From assembly GCA_015061165.1 (NCBI GenBank), contig SUXC01000001.1, positions 124,001 through 188,000 of the forward strand: a DNA stretch of 64,000 nucleotides. The letters are read 5' to 3'. A program made the position numbers and the translations under genes. Numbering within the stretch: the stretch's first letter is position 1; each line of letters opens with the position of its first letter. A model generated the notes under the pieces. That model was not told where the DNA came from. It did no database searches and saw only the letters and a list, made by a program, of their open reading frames with translations. Positions 27,177 through 35,610 of this stretch are shown piece by piece. Source of the stretch: Bacteroidales bacterium (GTDB taxonomy: Bacteria; Bacteroidota; Bacteroidia; Bacteroidales; Paludibacteraceae).

Positions 27177-29552
27177 ATGAAAAAGAGTTTCTCTATTATC
27201 TGTACATTGACAATTTTGTTATTTGCCAGTGCATCATGCGACAACGGTAAAAACCCTGCTGTATCGACCACTGAAAATGTAACGATTATCGATGATCCCT
27301 CACAATTATCATCGCGATTAGTTTTTGGCAGCAGTCACAAACTACTACCAGCACGCAAACGCGTGGCAACTACACCCGCACCCGCTATTCCTGCGGATGC
27401 ACTCCCACTCAAAGATGCACCTACCAACTGGAACAATGGTGTGACCCTTACTAAAGGTAAGGCCTACTACATTACCGAGCCATGGACTGGTACCGTCAGC
27501 CAAGATTGGTCAGGCGAAGGCAGCATTGACATTTACATCGCAGCTAACGCTACTTTCTCTGGCGCATGGTGGAACGACGACACTCCTGTAAACATCTACA
27601 TCCTTGAGGGTGCAGTACTCACCTACTGCGAAGCAGGTTGGGATGACAAAGTGAAAATCAAAAAAGCTACCAAAGTATATTGCTGGGGTAACATCACCAC
27701 ACCAGACAATATGGGATTGCGCTTGTACGAAGCTGGTTTGCTGCATATCTACGACACTGAAGGCGAGCCATTCTATGTGAAAGCCAACAACAATACCGTT
27801 AATAACAACAATGCCTACTCTTCCTTCCAAGTAGATCCTGCCTCAGACTTCTATTGCGAGCGCGAGATGTATGTGGAAGGTACAGCTTTGCTCAATGGCG
27901 GTAAGACACATACCACTAACAAGGTGACCATCGGCAAGGATCTATATGTAGAGGGCGCGGCAGATGTGACCTTTGACGATTGCGTATATGTACTACGCGA
28001 GTTGGACTTCAAGTCCAGTCGTTCGGCTGTGGTGAACGTGAACAAATACCTGCAAACCAACACCCTGCTCACCAACCAAGGCGTAGGTACGATGAACCTC
28101 AAGGATGCGTTGTTTGAAATCATGAGCGACGGTATGTTCGTGGACAAAGGCAGCCAACGCATTGTGGTGAATGGCGTAGAAGCTACCTACAAATCCGTAG
28201 TAAAGGTAGGCGGTAAACTCTATTTCGATCACGGTAACGAATACACCAATGTACCTGGCGATGTAGCAGCGGCTGCGTTCCCATGTGGCAACTTGACGGG
28301 CAACTTGGACGTGCAAGGTGACCTGCGCATCAAGTTCTACTACGATGTGGCAGACGAGAAAGCAGTGCTCAACGAAGAGAATATGGTCGTTCCTTCGACC
28401 GTCACTATCGGCACCAACTCATGGCTTCCTGCTTCGGAAGACGGTTGCCGTCCAGAGGTGGGTAATGTGCCTGTCATTGAGGTGTTGCCTCCAGAGAGCA
28501 GTTCTCCTACACACAAGTACTCTGCTACCAGCATTGCTTTCAACGGTGATGTGGTATATTTGAGTTGGCATGCTAATCCAGAGACTAACCTCAAATACGG
28601 AGAGCACAACTACAGCCCATCTGTGGACAGTGCAGACGATTTTGGTGGTATTATTGATGTAATTCATATTGATAGTTATGACATTACCAGTAGCCTCTTT
28701 GAGCAGTCAATGGAGAACAGTGAGTTCAAATACAACCATATCTTCTTCTCCGACAATGTGGTTTACACTGCTGCTACAAGCAGCAAAGTGGGTGCAGCAA
28801 TGACGAAAGTAGCACTCAATAGCAATGGTCGCTTCCCAGCCGTTGAAGAATACAAAGAAGAGCGCGTAAACTTAACGGGTTACTCGGCTAACTGCGTGGA
28901 TCGTATCGGCGATGAATTGGTGACCATCTCTGGCTACTCCAATGGTGGTATCAATAAGTTTGGCTTGAACGACAATACCAACCAAGAGAAGAAGAGTCTC
29001 AACGAGTACACCGAGAACTTCCAAGGTAAATACATCTATTATAATAGGGAGAATGGCAAGGTTGTTACACTCAATAATACCGATCGTGGTATCGTGACTA
29101 TCTACAACACTCAAATGGTGGAAGAAGCATCCTTTGAGGTAGGCTCTATTTATCCTGTTGACGGTAAGAATGTATGTATCTGCGACAACGAGCATATCTA
29201 TGTCTGCAAGGGCCAAAACGGCTTTGGCGTTTACGATTACGCTGGCAATCGTGTAGGTGGTAGCAATCGCAGTGCCAATGGCGTAGATGTGGATGAGCAT
29301 CATATCTACCTCGCTGCAGGCGATGGATTGGTCATATTGGATAAGAATAGCACATACACCGACATAAATGGCAATATCTGCAACCGCTTGATTAAGCGCC
29401 TCTGCTACACTGGTTGTGCCGCTACCAAGGTGAACAACAATACCGATGTAAAACAATCGGCTAACTTCGTGAAGAAAGGTCCTGATGGTCGTATCTATGT
29501 GGCATACGGCATGTACGGCCTCCAAATTTACGAATTGGGCATGACCGAATAA
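27177..29552 (+). CDS. Secreted lipoprotein, parallel beta-rich N-terminus and beta-propeller-like C-terminus
   Basis: Lipobox LLFASASC; repeated blade-like segments (YVCKGQNGFGVYDYAGN, HHIYLAAGDGLVILDKN); promoter TTTG-N19-TATCTTTG upstream. Confidence 0.65.
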   Translation: MKKSFSIICTLTILLFASASCDNGKNPAVSTTENVTIIDDPSQLSSRLVFGSSHKLLPARKRVATTPAPAIPADALPLKDAPTNWNNGVTLTKGKAYYITEPWTGTVSQDWSGEGSIDIYIAANATFSGAWWNDDTPVNIYILEGAVLTYCEAGWDDKVKIKKATKVYCWGNITTPDNMGLRLYEAGLLHIYDTEGEPFYVKANNNTVNNNNAYSSFQVDPASDFYCEREMYVEGTALLNGGKTHTTNKVTIGKDLYVEGAADVTFDDCVYVLRELDFKSSRSAVVNVNKYLQTNTLLTNQGVGTMNLKDALFEIMSDGMFVDKGSQRIVVNGVEATYKSVVKVGGKLYFDHGNEYTNVPGDVAAAAFPCGNLTGNLDVQGDLRIKFYYDVADEKAVLNEENMVVPSTVTIGTNSWLPASEDGCRPEVGNVPVIEVLPPESSSPTHKYSATSIAFNGDVVYLSWHANPETNLKYGEHNYSPSVDSADDFGGIIDVIHIDSYDITSSLFEQSMENSEFKYNHIFFSDNVVYTAATSSKVGAAMTKVALNSNGRFPAVEEYKEERVNLTGYSANCVDRIGDELVTISGYSNGGINKFGLNDNTNQEKKSLNEYTENFQGKYIYYNRENGKVVTLNNTDRGIVTIYNTQMVEEASFEVGSIYPVDGKNVCICDNEHIYVCKGQNGFGVYDYAGNRVGGSNRSANGVDVDEHHIYLAAGDGLVILDKNSTYTDINGNICNRLIKRLCYTGCAATKVNNNTDVKQSANFVKKGPDGRIYVAYGMYGLQIYELGMTE

Positions 29553-29576
29553 TATCTCCAACATATTTCACTCCAA

Positions 29577-29611
29577 GGAAAAAGCGGAAACTCTCCGCTT
29601 TTTCCGTTTTA
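29577..29611 (+). terminator. Rho-independent terminator after the lipoprotein gene
   Basis: GGAAAAAGCGGA-AACTC-TCCGCTTTTTCC-GTTTT. Confidence 0.8.
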
Positions 29612-29722
29612 TATTGCTTAAATACGCATGTTTTGTCCTATTTTTTGAGAATTACTGCGTAATATTTGGAAAATTCAAAAATAAAGTGTAACTTTGCAGG
29701 TTGAATTGCTTTATGTAAACAG

Positions 29723-31066
29723 ATGAAGAAGTTATTGGTTATATTTTTTGTATTCTGTGCCACTACCTTGACTTACGCCCAGCAAGACGGGAGCCTGAGG
29801 CTGTTTGACACCTTTGAGCAACGGTTTGTAGCATTGGATTCACTGATTTTTGCGCCTACAGAAGTAGATAGTGCAGTGGTGGATAGTCCAGCCGTTTATT
29901 TTCAACACTATTGGATAGCGCAAGATACTACCAGCAAAGCAGACTCCTTGATTACAGATCATGTAAAAGCCGAAGTGCGTGCCATGAAGCACGAGACAGG
30001 ACTGGCTCTGACAGGACAGACCTACTATCGTCTGGACGAAGGATTGGCGCTCGACGAAGACGATGCTGTATCGCGCTACAAAGCCAAAGTGCAAGTGGAA
30101 CTGCGTTGGAACTTCCTTAACTCCTCTCTCATTCATCGTCAAGGTCGCAAGCAAGCTATTGAGTTGCAAGGCGACATGGAGCGCATAGAGATGGACAAAG
30201 CCAACCTTGCGCGCCTATTGGCTGAGAATCAAGAGTTTTACCAGCAGAAATACGATAGCCTCTTGTCGGGCATTCTGCAACATCGCTTGGTAAACCTCAC
30301 ACTTATGAATGATGCGCAAATGTACTTGTTGGAGCATGGTAATATATCCAGCGATGAGATGTTGGATATCATCAACGACAAAGCTGAAGCCGAGCGAGCC
30401 CTGATGGCAATGTCTAAAACTTATCCGTTAGCAGAGAATTTGTCTCACCCTTCGGGATTGGTGGTAGAGATAGATTCCGCAGGACTGATGGATTATATTC
30501 GCGAACACCATGCGGACCTACATCTGCTGCAATTACAATCCGACCTATTGAAACAACAAATGGAAAATCATTCCTACTGGACCAAACTAAATATCTCACC
30601 ATTTATCCGTTATTCCTATTATTTCCGTACCGAGTTGGCCAACTCTACCAACGTGGACTTTGGTGTAAATTTCAATATTCCACTCACAGGCGAAGCCAGT
30701 AAAAAACGCGCGGCGATGGATGCAAAGCGGATGATTATTGATAAGGAGAAAGAACACACAACTCAAAAAATAATAGAGAATATTGGAGCCATCTTGCTGG
30801 ATATAGAACGACTGAACCGCATCTCTGCTGCCGAATTGAATCGTATGCAGGATTTGAAACACTATTTGCAGGTGCGCAGCAATGCTTACAACAATCGCAA
30901 AGGTGGGTACAATATCATCTTGCGTACAAAAGAATACAATACCTATTTGATATGTTGGGAGAAATTCCTATCGTATCAATATCAACGCGATTGTTTGCTC
31001 ATGACATTGCAGACATATTTGTCGGATATTTCTATATTTGAATTTTGTGTAGGCACAGTTATATAA
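29723..31066 (+). CDS. TolC-like outer-membrane efflux protein
   Basis: Signal peptide ending TYAQ; long helical repeats; GVNFNIPLTGEASKKRAAMDAKRMIIDKEKEHTTQKI matches the OEP second-repeat pattern. Confidence 0.65.
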   Translation: MKKLLVIFFVFCATTLTYAQQDGSLRLFDTFEQRFVALDSLIFAPTEVDSAVVDSPAVYFQHYWIAQDTTSKADSLITDHVKAEVRAMKHETGLALTGQTYYRLDEGLALDEDDAVSRYKAKVQVELRWNFLNSSLIHRQGRKQAIELQGDMERIEMDKANLARLLAENQEFYQQKYDSLLSGILQHRLVNLTLMNDAQMYLLEHGNISSDEMLDIINDKAEAERALMAMSKTYPLAENLSHPSGLVVEIDSAGLMDYIREHHADLHLLQLQSDLLKQQMENHSYWTKLNISPFIRYSYYFRTELANSTNVDFGVNFNIPLTGEASKKRAAMDAKRMIIDKEKEHTTQKIIENIGAILLDIERLNRISAAELNRMQDLKHYLQVRSNAYNNRKGGYNIILRTKEYNTYLICWEKFLSYQYQRDCLLMTLQTYLSDISIFEFCVGTVI

Positions 31067-31089
31067 CATATTAAAATAGCAATTGAGAT

Positions 31090-32316
31090 ATGAGAGACTT
31101 TTCATTTTCTACAGAAGATAGGCAAAACGACATTGAGAACATCCTCAAAGAACGAAAAAAGAAAATAGCGACACAGCAGATTGTGTTCACAATCCTTCTA
31201 TTGTTTATCCTTATTATTATAGGACTGTGGATAGGTAAAAATATCCTATACACAGAGTTTGATGGGTATATTAATTCGGATTTGAATACGCTGCGCCATG
31301 CGGATGATATATATGTTTTGGAAGTAAATAAGAAGGTCGGTGATTTCGTGGTTCCTGGTGATACACTATTTTCGTATGTATATAGCCATATCTTCTATAG
31401 TCATGAGTCCACGGATAGCGAACCTACTGTAGTCGTACAAAACCGAAATATGCGCGTGGATTATGGTCTGGCTCGACAAGATTTGGAAGTTCTGAAAGTG
31501 CGCGTGAAGGAGCTGAAAAAACAATTGGAAACGGAAGATCACAATATCCGCTTTGGTTTGAGCGATAACCTCAAAAAGATGAAGTTGGAGCAGGAACTGG
31601 CTGAAGCCGAAGAACAATATAACGCGCAACGTCGCAAATTGGGTGTCCTATGGAATGCACTCAGTCAAACCAAACAAGCGGTGAAGAAAGCGTATAATCA
31701 CGAATCTGGATTTTTGCAGGTACAAGATATGCGTAATGTGGAAATGATGAAAGAGTTGAACTTGGTGCGCTATTCTATCGCTGTGGATTCTGGTATTGTT
31801 ACTAAAATTTATGTTCCAGAGTTAATCCTTGTACTACGGGGCGAACCTATTATCTCTATGCAGAGTTTTGATTTACATAGGAATAACCTATCTGTGGTTA
31901 CATACGTTATGCCTCGCGAAATGAAACATATCAATCGTAACACGCAAGCAGAAGTGATTGTGAATGATGAAGTGTCGTTCACGGCAAGCGTATTGATGTT
32001 AGGAACCCGTACGGAGGAGATTCCTGGTGAATTGCGTAGTACGCTGTCGCGCGATCATACGGCGGTGATTGTGGTAATGGGAGTAGATACAGGGCAAGTG
32101 ATTCCATTCTGGACACTGGTGAAGAATATCCCTGTGCGCATACGAATCAACAACTTCAAATCGCAAGTGGAAAATGATGATGTGGACTATATGATGTTCC
32201 ACACAACACACGGACTTATCCGCCCACAAAAAAACAAGCAGACAATAGAGCAAGATAGCATTATAGAACCAATAGATACAGTAGTAAACGATACGCTACT
32301 GATACTGAAAGAATAA
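31090..32316 (+). CDS. HlyD/EmrA-like membrane fusion protein
   Basis: Single N-terminal TM, VLEVNKKVGDFVVPGDTLFSY lipoyl-like half, coiled-coil, SIAVDSGIVTKIYVPELILVLRGEPI second half. Confidence 0.75.
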   Translation: MRDFSFSTEDRQNDIENILKERKKKIATQQIVFTILLLFILIIIGLWIGKNILYTEFDGYINSDLNTLRHADDIYVLEVNKKVGDFVVPGDTLFSYVYSHIFYSHESTDSEPTVVVQNRNMRVDYGLARQDLEVLKVRVKELKKQLETEDHNIRFGLSDNLKKMKLEQELAEAEEQYNAQRRKLGVLWNALSQTKQAVKKAYNHESGFLQVQDMRNVEMMKELNLVRYSIAVDSGIVTKIYVPELILVLRGEPIISMQSFDLHRNNLSVVTYVMPREMKHINRNTQAEVIVNDEVSFTASVLMLGTRTEEIPGELRSTLSRDHTAVIVVMGVDTGQVIPFWTLVKNIPVRIRINNFKSQVENDDVDYMMFHTTHGLIRPQKNKQTIEQDSIIEPIDTVVNDTLLILKE

Positions 32317-32334
32317 TCGTAATGACGGAAGAAT

Positions 32335-33744
32335 ATGGAACAATCGATTTATAAGATAGTAGCTAATTCCATGGGGCGCAATATATTGGTCATCAACCAA
32401 TATGTTGATGTAGAGAATAACCCAGAGATTCAAGAAGATATGTTTGATATTGTGTATCTCAATATCGGCAATATGTCGAATAATGAGATAGGATTGTTGT
32501 TGGAAAAGACCTCTCCAATCTTTTCCACGAAATGCTGGATGAAGCCACGATTTATTCAAGCCAATGACCTTGCCCGCATGGGTATGATGGCTGCGCTGAT
32601 AGATGGCAGAGCTAATAGTCCGTTTGATGATTTTGTGACAGAGCATTCCGAAAGCATATTTCAACAGATGGAACAGTTGAATATCAAGCATATTGCCAAT
32701 GTATCTACCTATGTGGCATTTTTTGTGCGCTTGTGCAAATATGCTATCAGCCGTGGAAAATATACTTACACCTCTACTGTTGTTCCTGGTCTATCCGAAG
32801 GACATTCTGCCCTTTTTGCCGCATTGCTATCTAATCATGAAGTGGTAACGCGCAAAGAGTTTTTGGAATTTAACCAAAAACTATTGGATATGGGATATGC
32901 AGAACCACAAGAGTTTGTGGAGCGCGTACACATATGTCCGCATTGCAAAAGTAGTCATCTCATTTACGCAGAATGTTGCCCAAAATGCAATAGCTCCAAT
33001 GTAAATGAGGAACCGATGTTGCACCACTTTAGATGTGCAAATATTTCCCCCGAGAGTACATACGTGTATGATGAAAAACTGCGCTGCCCTAAATGTCGCC
33101 AATACTTGCGCCATATCGGTGTAGATTATGACCGCCCTACGGATATTCATACTTGTGTAGAATGTGGACACACTTTCCTGCATACCAATATGAAAGTGCG
33201 TTGTGCCAACTGTGGGTCTATGCAGCGACCTGCTAACTTGCAATCAATAGATGTGGTTCGATATAAATATACACCCGAAGGCATACAGTCTATTATTAAC
33301 AACGATGCGATGATTAAGATCGGTAAAGACTTGTGGTTTGGCTATTCCAACTTTGATTCCTATCTGCAGCAGTTGCGTCTGTTCTCGCATACCAGCGCGC
33401 TCAACGAAACGCTGTACACCGTGCGACTGCACATGATTATACCTGAACATATAGGCGAGTCAGATCGAATACAACTTCTACGCCGAATGCACGAGGTGTT
33501 CTATAATTATAATTTCTCGTTCAAAGGTAATTATTATTTCCTCTCTTCTAAAAATACAACGGAAGAATCCAAAGAAACTCAACAAGCCATAGAATGGAGT
33601 TTGGAAAATAAATTGGCGAACGTAAAATCAGAATGTCCATTTATACAAGTGAATGAACAGGCTATTTTGGTAAGAGAGTCATCCGAAAATATCGAAAAAT
33701 ATATCCACCGTCTATGTGAACCGATATTTCTAAATAATGAATGA
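32335..33744 (+). CDS. TackOD1-like Cys-rich (zinc-ribbon) protein
   Basis: Five CxxC motifs (CPHC, CPKC, CPKC, CVEC, CANC) in ICPHCKSSHLIYAECCPKCNSSNVNEEPMLHHFRCANI...; resembles TackOD1 domains. Confidence 0.6.
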   Translation: MEQSIYKIVANSMGRNILVINQYVDVENNPEIQEDMFDIVYLNIGNMSNNEIGLLLEKTSPIFSTKCWMKPRFIQANDLARMGMMAALIDGRANSPFDDFVTEHSESIFQQMEQLNIKHIANVSTYVAFFVRLCKYAISRGKYTYTSTVVPGLSEGHSALFAALLSNHEVVTRKEFLEFNQKLLDMGYAEPQEFVERVHICPHCKSSHLIYAECCPKCNSSNVNEEPMLHHFRCANISPESTYVYDEKLRCPKCRQYLRHIGVDYDRPTDIHTCVECGHTFLHTNMKVRCANCGSMQRPANLQSIDVVRYKYTPEGIQSIINNDAMIKIGKDLWFGYSNFDSYLQQLRLFSHTSALNETLYTVRLHMIIPEHIGESDRIQLLRRMHEVFYNYNFSFKGNYYFLSSKNTTEESKETQQAIEWSLENKLANVKSECPFIQVNEQAILVRESSENIEKYIHRLCEPIFLNNE

Positions 33745-33756
33745 TAGACAGTAGCC

Positions 33757-35079
33757 ATGTTGGACTTTTTCTTCCACATAATAGATGAAATTATAGGCGG
33801 TTTTACACGTAATGTTTCATGGCATGTATTGCTGAATACCTATTGGTTTCTGTTTTTTGTGGAATTTCCGCGTTACTATCTATTGGAGATACTTGTTACC
33901 TGTTGGCATAAACTACACTATCGTGAGCGCAAAGAAGAGAAAACTATTGCACGCATGAAATTGTACATTGAGAACCCATTAGTTACAATTTTGGCACCAG
34001 GTAAAAATGAAGGAAAAAATATCTACAAGTTGGTACAATCCCTTCGTGAGCAAACCTATAAGAATTACGAGATTATTATCGTGGATGATGGTTCGGATGA
34101 TGCAACACCATTGATTTGCAAAGATTTGGAAAAAGCAGGATATATAGACCTATTTATTCGCGCTAATTCCAGAGGCGGTAAAGCGAGTGCTGCTAATTTA
34201 GGAACTTTCTATGCCAAAGGTAAATATGTTGTCCACCTGGATGCAGACTCATCGTTGGATAGAGATGCGTTGGAAAATATCCTAATCCCCTTTTATATGG
34301 ATAGCCAAATCAAAGCTGTAGGTGGGGTAGTCAAAGTGAGAAATGCACACGATTCTATTTGCACTGCTATGCAGGCGTTGGAATACCTCAAAACGATACA
34401 AGTTGGTCGTATGGTAACCAGTGAGTTAGGAATTTATCATATCATTTCAGGTGCTTTTGGTGCTTTTGATGCCAAAGTGCTCAAGCAGGTTGGATATTGG
34501 GATATTGGTCCAGGATTGGATGGCGATATTACACAAAAAATCCGCAAGGCGGGCTACAAAGTATATTTTGCAGAAGAGGCTATTTGCATGACTAATGTAC
34601 CTGTGAAATGGAGTGTGTTATTCAAACAACGCAGAAGATGGAGCAAGTCGTTGGTGCGATTCCGATTGCGTAAACACAAGGATATTTTTATGCCCAACAA
34701 GAATTTCTCTTTCTCGAATATGTTGTCTAACTTAGAGAATATTGTCTATGATTTTGGATTCAACTATGTATGGTTCGCTTATGTTCTCTCGCTCATTTTT
34801 ATGCACCCCGACCGATTGGTAGAGATATTTGCTGTGGGATATATTATTCGTATGATTTTTGGTTATATAGGATTCTTGATTATCCAATGGGTCAGCGAAC
34901 GTCCAAGAGAAGAACGCTGGTTGGCAGGATACGTACCGCTATCGACTTTCTATACGGGCTATTTCCTGCGCTTTGCGCGATTGGTGGCACACACGCAAGA
35001 GTTGTTTAATTTCTCTTCCTACAAAGACCCATGGAACCCACGTAAAACATCCGAGGTCGCACAATCGGAGGGAATATAA
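33757..35079 (+). CDS. Membrane-embedded processive family 2 glycosyltransferase
   Basis: APGKNEGKNIYKLVQSL, IIVDDGSDDATP, LDADSSLD (DxD), GLDGDIT, KQRRRWSKSLVRF (QxxRW) and C-terminal TM segments. Confidence 0.88.
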   Translation: MLDFFFHIIDEIIGGFTRNVSWHVLLNTYWFLFFVEFPRYYLLEILVTCWHKLHYRERKEEKTIARMKLYIENPLVTILAPGKNEGKNIYKLVQSLREQTYKNYEIIIVDDGSDDATPLICKDLEKAGYIDLFIRANSRGGKASAANLGTFYAKGKYVVHLDADSSLDRDALENILIPFYMDSQIKAVGGVVKVRNAHDSICTAMQALEYLKTIQVGRMVTSELGIYHIISGAFGAFDAKVLKQVGYWDIGPGLDGDITQKIRKAGYKVYFAEEAICMTNVPVKWSVLFKQRRRWSKSLVRFRLRKHKDIFMPNKNFSFSNMLSNLENIVYDFGFNYVWFAYVLSLIFMHPDRLVEIFAVGYIIRMIFGYIGFLIIQWVSERPREERWLAGYVPLSTFYTGYFLRFARLVAHTQELFNFSSYKDPWNPRKTSEVAQSEGI

Positions 35080-35082
35080 GGT

Positions 35083-35610
35083 ATGCAGAATATGAAACAG
35101 TGGATACTAACATATATGTGCCTAATAATGGCTGTGCTGTGTGCAAAGGCAGAGCCTATGCCACATAACTTGGTGGTGCAATTCTGTGATGCAGAAACAC
35201 TGGTGTTTGCACTGACAGAAAAACCTATTGCCACCCTGCGGGCGGATAGTCTGCTGATAGCAACTGGTAAATTTCAGGCTACATACTTGCGAGATGAGAT
35301 ATGTGATTTCTATTTTCTACAGGCACCGAGGGATACTTCTAACCTCTCCAATCAAACCATTTATATTTCCTATATGAATGACCATATCATTCGGATTCAT
35401 GGCGTGCAGAAAGGTGATCAGATAGTGATGTATAGCGTGGGGGGCAATTTACTACGTACGCATGCTATGAAAAACGATAATGCGTATGTGTTGCATTTGA
35501 GTTCGTATCCCAGGGGGATGTATCTGATTCAAGTGCAGTATTATGCGACCGATAAAAAACATAAAGATTATAAAAGACAACATACTATATCTTTCAAGAT
35601 TATTCGATGA
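35083..35610 (+). CDS. Secreted protein with T9SS-type-A-like C-terminal tail
   Basis: Signal peptide; MYSVGGNLLRTHAMKNDNAYVLHLSSYPRGMYLIQV...HTISFKIIR. Confidence 0.55.
   Translation: MQNMKQWILTYMCLIMAVLCAKAEPMPHNLVVQFCDAETLVFALTEKPIATLRADSLLIATGKFQATYLRDEICDFYFLQAPRDTSNLSNQTIYISYMNDHIIRIHGVQKGDQIVMYSVGGNLLRTHAMKNDNAYVLHLSSYPRGMYLIQVQYYATDKKHKDYKRQHTISFKIIR

Noticed and set aside
28872-29564. 230-aa minus-strand ORF
   Set aside because: Antisense shadow of the 27177-29552 lipoprotein gene.
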